A stretch of 64,000 nt of DNA. Source: Fidelibacterota bacterium (lineage in GTDB: Bacteria > Fidelibacterota > UBA8477 > JABMPR01). Positions within the stretch are counted from its first letter, which is position 1, and each line of letters starts with the position of its first letter. The DNA is taken from assembly GCA_016844945.1 (NCBI GenBank), contig JAERTJ010000198.1, positions 1 through 64,000 on the forward strand, written 5' to 3'. A program made the position numbers and the translations under genes. This document shows, piece by piece, positions 1 to 9,608 of this stretch. The notes beneath the pieces were generated by a model that saw nothing but the letters and a program-made list of their open reading frames with translations, did no database searches and had not been told where the DNA came from.

Positions 1-420
1 TTCATTGATGACGGTATTCGCAACCTTGATTTCAGGTTGAGCTTCACCATTTGCTTCGGCGAATTTGATACCGACATCACTGATCACAGATTTATAGACC
101 ATTATTTTTACCGTGGCATTGGTGGCATCGAAACTAAACGATCCGATTCCAGCACCATGCAGTGATTCAACGCCTGCCCAGGGTTGACCGGTAGTCACGG
201 TAGTAAAAGATGCAACAGTTTCTGAGACATTGACTCCAGTCGCACTTGGATTGGCAACGATTGCCAGAGGAGCATTGGCACCATTTTCAAAGGATGTCCA
301 GGTCCAGTCGGCACCATTACCCCCAGTTTCGAAATCGATGGGAGCTACCTGGGCAAAAGTCATATTCCCAAATGCCAGAAGGATAGCCATCCATACGATT
401 AGTAATTTGTTTCTATTCAT
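1..420 (-). CDS. Secreted carbohydrate-binding-type protein, N-terminal part (runs off window start)
   Basis: The ATG at 420 opens a frame that stays open for 140 codons to the window edge, so only the N-terminus is visible. It begins with a signal peptide (basic MNRNK, hydrophobic core, cleavage near FAQ-VAP). A beta-rich region follows, with a DFETGG motif, TWTSFENG, and an ATGVN...ETVASF segment. This layout resembles the jelly-roll binding modules of secreted proteins in Bacteroidota laminarin loci, but no catalytic motif is visible. GGAG lies six bases before the start. It sits 125 bp downstream of the GH17 gene on the same strand and is probably the last visible gene of the leftward glucanase operon. 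It could be a surface glycan-binding protein or the front of an enzyme. The remainder lies outside the window. Confidence 0.7.
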   Translation of the reverse strand, partial: MNRNKLLIVWMAILLAFGNMTFAQVAPIDFETGGNGADWTWTSFENGANAPLAIVANPSATGVNVSETVASFTTVTTGQPWAGVESLHGAGIGSFSFDATNATVKIMVYKSVISDVGIKFAEANGEAQPEIKVANTVINE

Positions 421-545
421 GTAGTCTCCATTATTACTGGTTATTGTTCGATACTCTTTCATCTACCCTTGAATCGTGAATTTGAATGCGGACCTCCTTC
501 CTCCCTCAATTCCAGGCAATGCTCAAAGCTGTATGTCTAGGTTAA

Positions 546-1661
546 TTATTTCGATCGCTTCAAATGATTTTGAAAAGATTCTTTTGGTTTGCGATTTTCA
601 TAAAAAAGTCCCCAATGTTTTTCCATCACATCAGGATCTGACTGCAAACCACCACCTTTCCAGGGCTCATCGAAAGCCTCAAACAAGAAGGTTGTAATTT
701 TGTTGTTATTGGTCCAGGGTGTAATCTGAGACAGAAAAATTTCCTGGGCGTTTAAGCTCACTTCAGTTTTCACCAGAGCACCTTCCTGTCCCGGACCATT
801 ATTTTTTGGTTGATAAAGGGTTGCCCACCCTGTTTCGCTGAGAATTATCTCTTTATTGGGATATTGCGCTTTCGCTGACTGATAAACACTATCAATCCAG
901 GTCATCCCCTTTTCAATAGTTTTACCATTCCATAAGGGATAGGCATGGAGGGCGATAAAATCAATTTCTGAAGCGACAACTGCTGCGTGATCTTTGTTCC
1001 AGAAATTATAGTCATCTGCTGTGGTGACGGGTGTGTCAGTATATTTCCTGACCGCTCGGATATAGCGAATGAGGTTCCTCATTTCCATACGATGCCAGGA
1101 CCAGTCAACCTGAGATTCATTCCCGACATTGATAGCTATGACTTCTTCAGAGTAGCGGTTGGCTAATTCTATACCACGGGTGACTTGCTCAATGTTTTCA
1201 GGTTTCCGGTCGGGGTTTTTGGTTTCGTTCTCTAGCCAGATGCCCAGCATGACACGAATAGGGAGCTTGTTTTCGTGGATGACCTTTAATACTCGCTCGC
1301 TGTCATCATCTGAGCCATACACCCGGATTAGATTCCAATGGGGGGAGAGAATATTCAAATCTTCAAGAATCTCGGCTTCGCTGGGACCTTTTACACCAGG
1401 TGCTTGACCCTGGCGATAACAGCCATATGAAATTGCATTTCCGATCCATTTTTCACCGAGATAAGGTTTAAACTCAAGTTCTACAAAGGGAGATTCTCTG
1501 GTAAAGGCGGAGGTATCAGACTCCAAAATGTGGGTGTAGGATTCAGCATCCAAATGAGGTTGTACAACAGGTTCTTCAACTATGGTTTCCCTGGTCTGGC
1601 AGGATACTATTACCAACAGGACAGATGCCAAGATGGTTATTCTAATTGCAAATTGCTTCAT
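546..1661 (-). CDS. GH17-type endo-beta-1,3-glucanase, lipoprotein
   Basis: The 371-residue protein starts with a lipoprotein signal (hydrophobic segment then IVSC, Cys about residue 21), so it is probably membrane anchored and faces the periplasm or the surface. The rest is a TIM barrel of GH17 type. YGCYRQGQAPG opens strand 1, LIRVYG follows, INVGNES places the acid/base at E182, and ILSETGWAT places the nucleophile at E276. GH17 enzymes in marine bacteria hydrolyse unbranched beta-1,3-glucan stretches of laminarin. Its neighbours, a GH149-type phosphorylase upstream in the operon plus GH30, GH16 and GH3, support that substrate. No C-terminal sorting domain is seen, consistent with lipid anchoring. 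Confidence 0.88.
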   Translation of the reverse strand: MKQFAIRITILASVLLVIVSCQTRETIVEEPVVQPHLDAESYTHILESDTSAFTRESPFVELEFKPYLGEKWIGNAISYGCYRQGQAPGVKGPSEAEILEDLNILSPHWNLIRVYGSDDDSERVLKVIHENKLPIRVMLGIWLENETKNPDRKPENIEQVTRGIELANRYSEEVIAINVGNESQVDWSWHRMEMRNLIRYIRAVRKYTDTPVTTADDYNFWNKDHAAVVASEIDFIALHAYPLWNGKTIEKGMTWIDSVYQSAKAQYPNKEIILSETGWATLYQPKNNGPGQEGALVKTEVSLNAQEIFLSQITPWTNNNKITTFLFEAFDEPWKGGGLQSDPDVMEKHWGLFYENRKPKESFQNHLKRSK

Positions 1662-1687
1662 CGTTTCTTATCCAATCTATAAGTTTT

Positions 1688-1730
1688 GAAATCAGTTCGA
1701 TCTCGCTTCGCTCGTTTGAAAACTGATTTC
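1688..1730. repeat. 10-bp inverted repeat between the GH149 and GH17 genes
   Basis: GAAATCAGTT at 1688-1697 and AACTGATTTC at 1721-1730 are perfect inverse complements, separated by 23 bases containing CTCGCTTCGCTCG. Near-tandem copies of CCTAAC/CTCCTAAC follow at about 1738-1766. The hairpin has no T-run on either side, so it is not a standard terminator. It may be an mRNA processing or stability element, or a dispersed intergenic repeat. No second copy was seen in this window. Confidence 0.6.
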
Positions 1731-1761
1731 CCCCCAACACCTAACGCCCAACTCCTAACTC

Positions 1762-4700
1762 CTAACCCAATGTCACATCAATTCTGCTGATGTTCCTGTT
1801 TCTGATTGTGGAAACTCTATTCCCAGTGATGATTCGGTCCTCATAGCTATGCGTATTCCCCTCACTATCCTGTATGACATAACGTTTGGGTGCTACACCA
1901 TCTGCTCCATAGGTGTTTTTCATTGCCGGGTTGTGGTAGGTGACCAGCACTTCACCGAATAGCATATAACTAAAGCTGTTTGCTGGTAGTGATAACGAGG
2001 TGGTTGCCAGTTCAACCTTTTGAGTACTTTTTGTGAATAACCACTCTGGAAGCACTGGATTCAGCTGAAACATCAACTCACCATTTTCATCCAGATCAAA
2101 GGGCTGAGGACCCATGGCCATATACATGAGCATCTGGATAAACTCGGCAGTTGCACCACTTAATCGTGCGACGAAGCCAGTTCCATGTAAATTTTTATCC
2201 GGATTGGCACTGCTTACAATAAATGATGAATTCTCCAGGATACTACGCCCATAGGTATCAGGGGCCATGAAGGGGATCATCACATGTTTAAAATCAGCAA
2301 AAAATGTATCGTATAACCCATTCCGGAGTACTTCAAGCATATATTTGTATTCCATGTGGAGCCAGATCGATTCATTCTCAAACCAACCGGGAGAGAAGGT
2401 TCTTGCTCGTCCAATTTCGTGAGGCTCATCATCCAGGCAGGCATTGACCTTATACATATCAAGGGCTGAATCATAGAGGTCACTTTGTCGAATATTGCTC
2501 ACCAGTTCCCGGGCATTATCAGGTTTGCAGCGGAGATAGTGGACTGGTCCCTCAAGAAAATGGGGGAGATGGTGTACTTTAAATGCCCTGGCTTTGAAAC
2601 AACTCTGTCCTTTAGCGTTAGTTTTGACAGTTTGGGAGCCATCACTATCGGTCACCATGATCAATTCGTGATCTACTACTTCGTGATTAAAATAGGTAGA
2701 AGGTATTTTTCGATCCTCATCCCAGGCTAGCTCTATGCCTTGATCAAGTTTAACCAGGCAAAGCTCTAAATAGTGTGAAAGGTCTGACAGGTCTAGCGAG
2801 GACTCCACACCACTGATCCCTAGGGTCACCTTTTGGCGAAAGCTCTCCTTGGCTGTGTTTGAGGCATCCCAAAAATCAAATGAAGTCTTGCTTTGATTAA
2901 GCGCATCCTGTACAGAACCGATAAAACCTGAGAGCTCTTCGAATACCTCAATTTCAGATATGTCAGCACCGTGTTTTTCTATGGCATCCATAAGGAAGAT
3001 GATGTTTCGTTTGATCTCCATGGTTTCGCTAAGACTGGAACCCATGATGGCTGGTAAACCATTGAGAGCATCGTACCAGTTAGGTTTATCAGATTCCATC
3101 TCAACACCAATTCCTGAAGGATCCAGTGATGCCATTTTATTTGTGATCAGGCTCAACATTTTGGTGATCAGGGTGGTATGATAGACTTCACCGGAACCAT
3201 ACTGGGTATGGACTACATCTGAATGCTGCTTACGGGCCTTGATTAAAGCTTCCTTGTTCTTGTCTAGATAAACGGCCTCCAACTGCATGAGTTTGTCATC
3301 CCAGATCACATACTTGTCGTCACGGGGACGAACGAGATAGGGACTATCATGGAAAGTGAAGCTCATGTTCTCAAACAAAATGTTTTGCAATTTTTCTGGG
3401 TAGAGTGCCAGGAAGTTTTCAAGGAGATCCAGGTTGTAGGTCCAATGGTCTGACCAGTAACCTTCTGCATGATCCGTATCATGAATCTTGTGACAAGCAG
3501 CTAAAATATCGCCTAGGAATTCATCGGTTTCACCATCTGGGACTATTTGCTGTTGCTGGAGATAGGCCAGGAGCTCACCAGGTGTCCGAGAGGAAGCTAA
3601 AAATTCAGCAACCAGATCAGTCTGTAGGGATGTAAGGTATAAATTGAGGACTGCATCCAAGGATGAAGAATCATTGGCAATATAGCGTAACTCCTTGATC
3701 ACCAATGGATTAAAGCCATCCAACTGTATGAGATTGAAGAAATGTTCCAGATTGTTTGACTCTACATCAGGATTAAACAGGAGATCAGAACGACGATTCT
3801 GGTTAATATCACGATAGGCTCCATTCCCTTGAGAATAGTTTGATGGTGTTATCCTGTAGTCGTTATAATCACGTTCAAGGTCACCATGCCTGCGGGAATA
3901 CAAGTGTAAGACGGATTTGTTTTGTTTCCCCTGGAGGGTATAGGGAAAACCACCCCTGAGAACATTATCCAGAAAATTTTGACGGACATATTGATCAAAT
4001 AATGGTTCTCCGCTGACGATCAGATTCTTTTCAGTTAAAGCATTGATCATAGACTGATTCACCTGTTTTTTTGTTTCCAGGTAGTCCTGTTTACAAATCG
4101 TGGGTGTTAATTTATTCATGGTCTCTTTTGACTCGATATGACCGATAACTGAGTTCAAGGTGTAGGTTTCACCCGGTTTTATGGTGGTGCGAAAAGGACT
4201 CATGGCACAGGGGAGTCTGTTTTCAAAAACCTGATCCTCAGTGAGTGTATCAAAATCAGAAGTCAGAAAAGCCGCTGGATAGCTATAGTCCGCATGGGGT
4301 CCAAAAATGCGTTGGGGATCGACGATAGGTTTTACAAGGTGAGATTCACGTCCATTGGATTCCAATCCGATATAAAAATTGCCCTTGATGATATGGACGA
4401 CTTCAGGTCTGTCAGCTGGCTCCACCTTGCCCTTAAAGAGGGGCGCTGAATGATCATAATTGGTGACCTCAACAAATGCCTCTGTGAGTCGGCGAAGGTG
4501 TTTCAAGGCAAAATTATTCAAGCCATGAGGGACAATGAGCGGCAGACCATCCAGACCTTCAATACTTATGACGTTATCCCCAGTATTTTCAATCCTCAGG
4601 GTTCGAATGAGACCCGCATATTGATCTTCTGGAACGGTATGGTATTCAACGCTAAATTTCAGGTAGAGGGATTGGTTGTCCTCTTCCAGTTTAAGATGGG

Positions 4701-5058
4701 AAGGGGATATGAGCATGCGTTGGGTTTTATCCATACTTTTATCCCGGAAATGATCCTGAAAGGGTTCATAAAAGTTGTTTTCTGAAAGATCAGGGAACTT
4801 TAGAAAGGTTCTGAATCCTTGACTTGAAACCAATTGATAGGCCCAATTTGCAGGCAGAAACTCCATGATGGGGTTATCCTTGTCCTGGATACCCATACTG
4901 CATATACCCTGACCGCGATTGACATAAAAGACCCACATAGGAATACCAGATTTTCCTGCAATTCCGGGGAAAAAACTGGAAAAGGGTTTGGCGTCATTAT
5001 AGTTCTCAATGACGAAATCACCATTTTCGTTCAAATCAAATTTACTGGAATTATTCAA
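1762..5058 (-). CDS. GH149-type beta-1,3-oligoglucan phosphorylase
   Basis: This large cytoplasmic protein has no signal peptide. It would cleave beta-1,3-gluco-oligosaccharides with phosphate, releasing glucose 1-phosphate. I place the start at TTG 5058 (1098 residues). An in-frame ATG at 5205 would overlap the upstream GH30 gene by 119 bp, whereas the TTG follows an AGAAGAAGAAAGG ribosome site by eight bases. Signature stretches are LHLYSRRHGDLERDYNDYR, YRDINQNRRSD, NWYDALNGLP (candidate catalytic D663, equivalent to the DWND Asp of GH94) and GTGFVARLSGAT near residue 960 (phosphate-binding type). Length and motifs suit GH149 (about 1100 residues) rather than GH94 (about 800). The neighbouring GPH symporter probably supplies its substrate. 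Confidence 0.8.
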   Translation of the reverse strand: MNNSSKFDLNENGDFVIENYNDAKPFSSFFPGIAGKSGIPMWVFYVNRGQGICSMGIQDKDNPIMEFLPANWAYQLVSSQGFRTFLKFPDLSENNFYEPFQDHFRDKSMDKTQRMLISPSHLKLEEDNQSLYLKFSVEYHTVPEDQYAGLIRTLRIENTGDNVISIEGLDGLPLIVPHGLNNFALKHLRRLTEAFVEVTNYDHSAPLFKGKVEPADRPEVVHIIKGNFYIGLESNGRESHLVKPIVDPQRIFGPHADYSYPAAFLTSDFDTLTEDQVFENRLPCAMSPFRTTIKPGETYTLNSVIGHIESKETMNKLTPTICKQDYLETKKQVNQSMINALTEKNLIVSGEPLFDQYVRQNFLDNVLRGGFPYTLQGKQNKSVLHLYSRRHGDLERDYNDYRITPSNYSQGNGAYRDINQNRRSDLLFNPDVESNNLEHFFNLIQLDGFNPLVIKELRYIANDSSSLDAVLNLYLTSLQTDLVAEFLASSRTPGELLAYLQQQQIVPDGETDEFLGDILAACHKIHDTDHAEGYWSDHWTYNLDLLENFLALYPEKLQNILFENMSFTFHDSPYLVRPRDDKYVIWDDKLMQLEAVYLDKNKEALIKARKQHSDVVHTQYGSGEVYHTTLITKMLSLITNKMASLDPSGIGVEMESDKPNWYDALNGLPAIMGSSLSETMEIKRNIIFLMDAIEKHGADISEIEVFEELSGFIGSVQDALNQSKTSFDFWDASNTAKESFRQKVTLGISGVESSLDLSDLSHYLELCLVKLDQGIELAWDEDRKIPSTYFNHEVVDHELIMVTDSDGSQTVKTNAKGQSCFKARAFKVHHLPHFLEGPVHYLRCKPDNARELVSNIRQSDLYDSALDMYKVNACLDDEPHEIGRARTFSPGWFENESIWLHMEYKYMLEVLRNGLYDTFFADFKHVMIPFMAPDTYGRSILENSSFIVSSANPDKNLHGTGFVARLSGATAEFIQMLMYMAMGPQPFDLDENGELMFQLNPVLPEWLFTKSTQKVELATTSLSLPANSFSYMLFGEVLVTYHNPAMKNTYGADGVAPKRYVIQDSEGNTHSYEDRIITGNRVSTIRNRNISRIDVTLG

Positions 5059-5086
5059 GGGTCTTACCTTTCTTCTTCTTGATACT

Positions 5087-6772
5087 CTATAGCTGAACCT
5101 GGACAGTTTGAACGGAATTCGCAGGGATGACGACCTCGGCATAACTCTCTTTAAGCTGAAGGTTGTAAGTGATGGGTTTCTTTGTGGTATTGAGTAATTG
5201 TACACTCATCATTTTGGCATCATTTACTGTGGCACAGGCATGGAGCGCATCTGCATCCAATCCTGCCAGATTTTTACTGGTCTGAACCGCCTTGTCACCG
5301 GGTCTGATGGTGCGACTGAATTGTGAAAGCACATCAAAAATTGGTGTGTAGTAAACATCCTGGTTTTCTGTGTCAATCATGATTGGGGCACCACAAAAGT
5401 TACCTACATGGTTGGGCCCGCCTTGCTTATCCAGAACAATATTCCAATCTACCCAGCCCGTCATCCAGTGATCGAGACTCACAATTATATTGCGGGCATA
5501 ACGATGAACCGGGGTGTAAAGGGGATGATCATTCATGGTTGGACCGGCCCATGGCACGGCATATGCCCAATCTGATGCATTGTCATTCCACCAGAAATCG
5601 TCATTCTTGAACCAATTCTTTTCTGTTCTTCCTTCAGGATCGGTACATTCCTCTGGAGCGGGTTTGCCCAGGTCATCAATACAACCCTCGGTGTGGACAA
5701 TTGAAAATTCAGGATATTTCGCATGGACACGATCAAAGACTTCTTCATACACCTTATTTGTGCTTTCATACCAATGCACGGCGATGCCATAGACATGTTC
5801 AGCTGTTTCCCTGTCAGCGAAAATGACATCTGTCCATTCTTCAATACCATCCCGGTTTTGGTCAAAGATTAAAAGCTTTGTATCAGAGAATTCGCTTCCA
5901 GCCAGACCAGGTCCCAAATTCTTTTTTATAAATTCATTCTGAGATTCTGGAGTGAAATTCATGCTTTCCCATTGGCCATTGTTGCCATGAGGTTCATTGA
6001 CAGGGGTTAAACCCCAGATGTCAACACCTTCAGCTTTATAAGCCTCCATGTATTTCAAAATGTAGTCAGAGTAGGTACTGACATACTCTGGTTTCAATGA
6101 ACCACCTGTTCCATGCCAGTTGTTTTCAGCCGACATGGACTGGTAATATGCTTCAATATCTTTCATCCAGGCTGGAGCGGTCCAGGCTGAACCGATGATA
6201 TGCAGAGTGGTATCTGCCTGCTTGCCCTTGATAGCCATTGCTTCCTGAATCATGGGGAGAAGATCATAGGAGGATTCCTTGACACCTGGATAGGTCTCTT
6301 TATCGAACCCCTCCTTATCTCGATCGATGGTAAAGTGAGTTAATGCAGTATCGCCTGCAGTTTCTGCGTAGGAATATTTGCCTTCTACTGTGAAGTCACA
6401 CGCACCAATATGGGTCCGAGTTAGAGAAAAGTTCGCCCCCTCAGCACTGTAAATCCTGTTCATTACCTCTTTCCGTTTCTCCGGGTCAAGATGGGCTAGA
6501 ACAAAAGCTGATGATTCTGTAAACGAAGTACCTATTCCATCAATGGTCTGTTTAACAGCCTCTGGTTGAACGTTGATTACTACGCCAGATGCTTTTCCCG
6601 CTTTAAAACTAACGTTTGCCTGGGTCTCTTGTCTAGCCCCTGCTTCAGAGGTGAGGATGATCTTGGCTGTTGATTTTTGTATGGGCTGCACAATTGATTT
6701 TGTCATACATCCAGCGATGATAAGGGCTGAAATTAAGAGACCGGTCAGGATTACAATTTTTCTTTGATTCAT
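5087..6772 (-). CDS. GH30 family beta-glucanase/glucosidase, lipoprotein
   Basis: The 561-residue protein has a lipoprotein signal (LIIAGC, Cys about residue 22). A (beta/alpha)8 barrel with a flanking beta domain follows. GIGTSFTESSA and FSLTRTHIGACDF mark the N-terminal part, WTAPAWMK precedes the active site, LTPVNEPHG gives the acid/base E260, and IVHTEGC gives the nucleophile E362. GH30 subfamilies 1 and 3 in glucan loci act on beta-glucosides or beta-1,6-linked glucan. In a laminarin setting this enzyme would remove beta-1,6 side chains or split gentiobiose-type linkages. The exact subfamily cannot be read by eye. It lies 22 bp downstream of the GPH symporter gene and 28 bp upstream of the GH149 start, so it is co-transcribed with both. 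Confidence 0.85.
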   Translation of the reverse strand: MNQRKIVILTGLLISALIIAGCMTKSIVQPIQKSTAKIILTSEAGARQETQANVSFKAGKASGVVINVQPEAVKQTIDGIGTSFTESSAFVLAHLDPEKRKEVMNRIYSAEGANFSLTRTHIGACDFTVEGKYSYAETAGDTALTHFTIDRDKEGFDKETYPGVKESSYDLLPMIQEAMAIKGKQADTTLHIIGSAWTAPAWMKDIEAYYQSMSAENNWHGTGGSLKPEYVSTYSDYILKYMEAYKAEGVDIWGLTPVNEPHGNNGQWESMNFTPESQNEFIKKNLGPGLAGSEFSDTKLLIFDQNRDGIEEWTDVIFADRETAEHVYGIAVHWYESTNKVYEEVFDRVHAKYPEFSIVHTEGCIDDLGKPAPEECTDPEGRTEKNWFKNDDFWWNDNASDWAYAVPWAGPTMNDHPLYTPVHRYARNIIVSLDHWMTGWVDWNIVLDKQGGPNHVGNFCGAPIMIDTENQDVYYTPIFDVLSQFSRTIRPGDKAVQTSKNLAGLDADALHACATVNDAKMMSVQLLNTTKKPITYNLQLKESYAEVVIPANSVQTVQVQL

Positions 6773-6794
6773 TTTATCATTTCTCCAATCAGGA

Positions 6795-8750
6795 TTATTC
6801 GGCGTTGTCCGCTGCGGTCACTTTTCCGCGTCTAGCCTCGAGTTGTGTACGAATATCATAAGCTTTTATCTCAGTGAGTTTATAGGTGAAGATGATTCCT
6901 AATGCGATGAGGGACGTGACTAAGGGTATTCCAACATCAAAAATTCTAATCAGAAACAGGGTGTTTTCACTCTGAGCAGCTCCCAGGGCTACATCAAAAC
7001 CAGAGACTTTCAGGAGGACACCCGTGAGGAGTCCAGCTAATGCCATTCCAACTTTGACCATCCACCAGTAGATTGCACCAAAAACACCTTCTCGACGCTG
7101 ATGTGTTTCAAGCTCATCATAGTCACAGACGTCTGAAATCATGGATCCCATCAGGGTAAACAGTGATCCTGTACCAAATGCAACCAAAGGAGCAGCATAC
7201 AATAACCAATAGGGGTAATCCGGGTTGTAGCCAACCCATTTGATGGCATATCCCAGAATTGAGATAGAAATGGTGATCAGGAAAGTTTTTCGTTTACCAA
7301 TCTTGGTTGCGATCCAGCCCGTCAGGGGGATAACTCCCAGCGTGGCTATGGAAGTGAGCATGCCAAACCACCCCATAAGTTTTCCGGCGTCCCCATCATT
7401 GCCACCGAACAGGTAGTAAATCATCACATAGATGGAAAAGGACATACCCAATTGAAATCCATTGAATACCAGGAAGGTTGCTCCACACAATTTTACAAAT
7501 GGTTTGCATTTGAATGTGGTGACCACACCCCTGAAAAACTCGGCCATATTCTTCGAGAATCCTTTGCCAGCATTTTTAACTGGTTCCAGAGTTTGTCTCT
7601 CTTTTAGAAAAATAGCAGGGATAATTCCAAACAGGGCTACGGCAGCACCAACAAAGATTGCTAATGTGCGGGCACCATGTACGGTGTCCCTGAATAAATT
7701 GCTTGACATGATGGCATAAAACCAGGGGACACCCAGCCAGGCCAGTTGTCCTATCGTGTTGGCAAAGGCATGCAGACGAGTACGTTCATGATAATCAGGG
7801 GTCATTTCATACCCAAAAGCAACAAAAGGCGTGGCGTAAACGGTATATGCCAGGAAGAAGAAAATGGACATTGCCAGGAAATACCAGAAATAGGTAATGA
7901 AGAAGGTTTCACTCTTTCTCAGCTTGACTGAGTGGATGGTAGCAACTCCTTCACCCTCTAATCCAGCCAGGTGGATTGAGATGCTGGCGATTCCCTGCAT
8001 GTCGAGTTCACCATTGCCTTGTTGATTCCCTGTAGCATTGCTGAGTTTAAGGCTTTCCAACTGGAATTTATAGAGGTTACCTGCGCCACTCTCTGATTGG
8101 TCAAGTGCAAGATTAATGAAATATGTCTCACCATCTGAACTCGTCTCAGATTCATTGAAGGCAACTTGAAAAGATTGGACATCAGGAAGATCCACATTGA
8201 TCTCAACCTGGGGAAATCCATCCAGGTTAGTTGAGCTACCTGCATCACCTTCTATAGCCTTTAGATCTGGACCATAGAAAACGAATTCAGCTTGATTTAG
8301 CTGATCCCCACCATAATTCACGATGGCACCACCTGCATCATTAAATTCAGCATCATTTGTTGCATCAGAAATGATTTGATGGTGTTTGACAGGATCTTTA
8401 GCAAGAATATCAATGTAACCTGAAGGCAGTTGCCACATGAGTGCGAAGATGATACCTGCGATCAGCGCACCGCCAAAGATGAAGGGTCTACGCCGACCCC
8501 AACGCGTGCGGGTATTATCAGATATGTACCCCAGCATGGGGTCAGAGATCGCATCAAAAATACGAGGAATAGCACCGATCAATCCCACCCACAAGACATC
8601 CATACCCAATCCGAGATTGAGGATAACAACCATTGCGGGCAGGGCAGCAGCCTGGAGGTTGTTGACGAGCATACCAACAGCGTATGCTGATTTTTGTTTT
8701 AAGGATATCCGGTCTTCAGGGGCAGTTTGGTAATGTTGAGCACCACTCAT
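6795..8750 (-). CDS. GPH-type MFS sugar:cation symporter with large periplasmic insert
   Basis: The 651-residue inner-membrane transporter is of glycoside-pentoside-hexuronide type. The N-terminal half has TM1-TM3, with the cytoplasmic 2-3 loop DNTRTRWGRRRPF at about 79-90. TM4 resumes near 283, followed by MTPDYHERTR and further helices, with GMLTSIATLGVIPLTG in the second half. GPH members are usually near 460-490 residues. The excess is a hydrophilic, beta-rich block at about 112-280 between TM3 and TM4, which topology places in the periplasm. Its end (ISIHLAGLEGEGVATIHSVKL) resembles a jelly-roll binding module. AAGGAG precedes the ATG by eight bases. In this operon the likely cargo is glucose or short beta-glucan oligosaccharides. 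Confidence 0.85.
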   Translation of the reverse strand: MSGAQHYQTAPEDRISLKQKSAYAVGMLVNNLQAAALPAMVVILNLGLGMDVLWVGLIGAIPRIFDAISDPMLGYISDNTRTRWGRRRPFIFGGALIAGIIFALMWQLPSGYIDILAKDPVKHHQIISDATNDAEFNDAGGAIVNYGGDQLNQAEFVFYGPDLKAIEGDAGSSTNLDGFPQVEINVDLPDVQSFQVAFNESETSSDGETYFINLALDQSESGAGNLYKFQLESLKLSNATGNQQGNGELDMQGIASISIHLAGLEGEGVATIHSVKLRKSETFFITYFWYFLAMSIFFFLAYTVYATPFVAFGYEMTPDYHERTRLHAFANTIGQLAWLGVPWFYAIMSSNLFRDTVHGARTLAIFVGAAVALFGIIPAIFLKERQTLEPVKNAGKGFSKNMAEFFRGVVTTFKCKPFVKLCGATFLVFNGFQLGMSFSIYVMIYYLFGGNDGDAGKLMGWFGMLTSIATLGVIPLTGWIATKIGKRKTFLITISISILGYAIKWVGYNPDYPYWLLYAAPLVAFGTGSLFTLMGSMISDVCDYDELETHQRREGVFGAIYWWMVKVGMALAGLLTGVLLKVSGFDVALGAAQSENTLFLIRIFDVGIPLVTSLIALGIIFTYKLTEIKAYDIRTQLEARRGKVTAADNAE

Positions 8751-8807
8751 GGGTGTAACTCCTTAGTTCTTGAGGTAATAGACGTGTTCATATTTCCGCG
8801 GTTATAA

Positions 8808-9608
8808 CTATTTATAAACCCTCACATAATCGATGAGTAAAGTTTGTGGAAAGGTTGTGGTTTCGTCAGGTGAGCCCACCCAGTTGCCACCAACAGCCAG
8901 GTTTAACAAAATAAAAAATGGGTGATTGTAGACCCAGGTGCCTTTGACATCCGAGGGGGTCAAGGTTTGAAAGACCTGGTCATCTACTGACCACTGAATC
9001 AAGTCAGGTCGCCATTCAATGGCAAAAATATGAAAATCAGTGTCAAAGCGTCCATCGGTCAACTTGAATGATGTGCCCTTGCCCTTACTCCCAGAATGAC
9101 CTGGACCATGAAGGGTTCCATGGACAATATTAGGCTCCTGTCCCAGGTATTCCATAATGTCGATTTCGCCGCATGCTGGCCAACCCACGGAATCAAAATT
9201 GTTTCCCAGCATCCAAAAAGCTGGCCATAATCCCTGTCCTGAAGGCATCATAATTCTGGCTTCCACGCGGCCGTAGGTGGTTTCGAACAGGTCTTTGGTT
9301 TTAATGCGTCCCGAGGTATAGTTTTGCCCTTTATATTGTTCTTTACGGGCAGTTATAGCCAGATTTCCCTGACCATCCAGGGACACACTTTCAGGTCGCT
9401 TATTGTCGTATTCCAGTTGGTTATTCCCCCAATGTGTACCCACATCAAACACCCAACGAGTGGAATCTGGAGATTGACCTGCAGGACCTTCAAATTCATC
9501 CTGCCACACCAATTGGGTGGAAGGTTCCAGGATAGGAATATTTGCGATACAATTCACGAGCATGAAGGTAGAACTAAGTAGGATGGTAGACTTTATGATC
9601 ATCTTCAT
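8808..9608 (-). CDS. GH16 endo-beta-1,3-glucanase (laminarinase type)
   Basis: The compact 266-residue protein is a single beta-jelly-roll catalytic domain after an N-terminal export signal, possibly lipid-modified at Cys20 (LVNC, a weak lipobox). WQDEFEG begins the domain. GEIDIMEYLG gives nucleophile E148, D150 and acid/base E153 in the ExDxxE (bulged) arrangement typical of laminarinases. GTLHGPGHSG and the closing DYVRVYK complete the fold. It should cut internal beta-1,3 bonds of laminarin-type glucan. The ATGA at 9605-9608 overlaps the stop of the preceding gene by four bases, indicating translational coupling. No binding module or sorting domain is present. Confidence 0.9.
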   Translation of the reverse strand: MKMIIKSTILLSSTFMLVNCIANIPILEPSTQLVWQDEFEGPAGQSPDSTRWVFDVGTHWGNNQLEYDNKRPESVSLDGQGNLAITARKEQYKGQNYTSGRIKTKDLFETTYGRVEARIMMPSGQGLWPAFWMLGNNFDSVGWPACGEIDIMEYLGQEPNIVHGTLHGPGHSGSKGKGTSFKLTDGRFDTDFHIFAIEWRPDLIQWSVDDQVFQTLTPSDVKGTWVYNHPFFILLNLAVGGNWVGSPDETTTFPQTLLIDYVRVYK

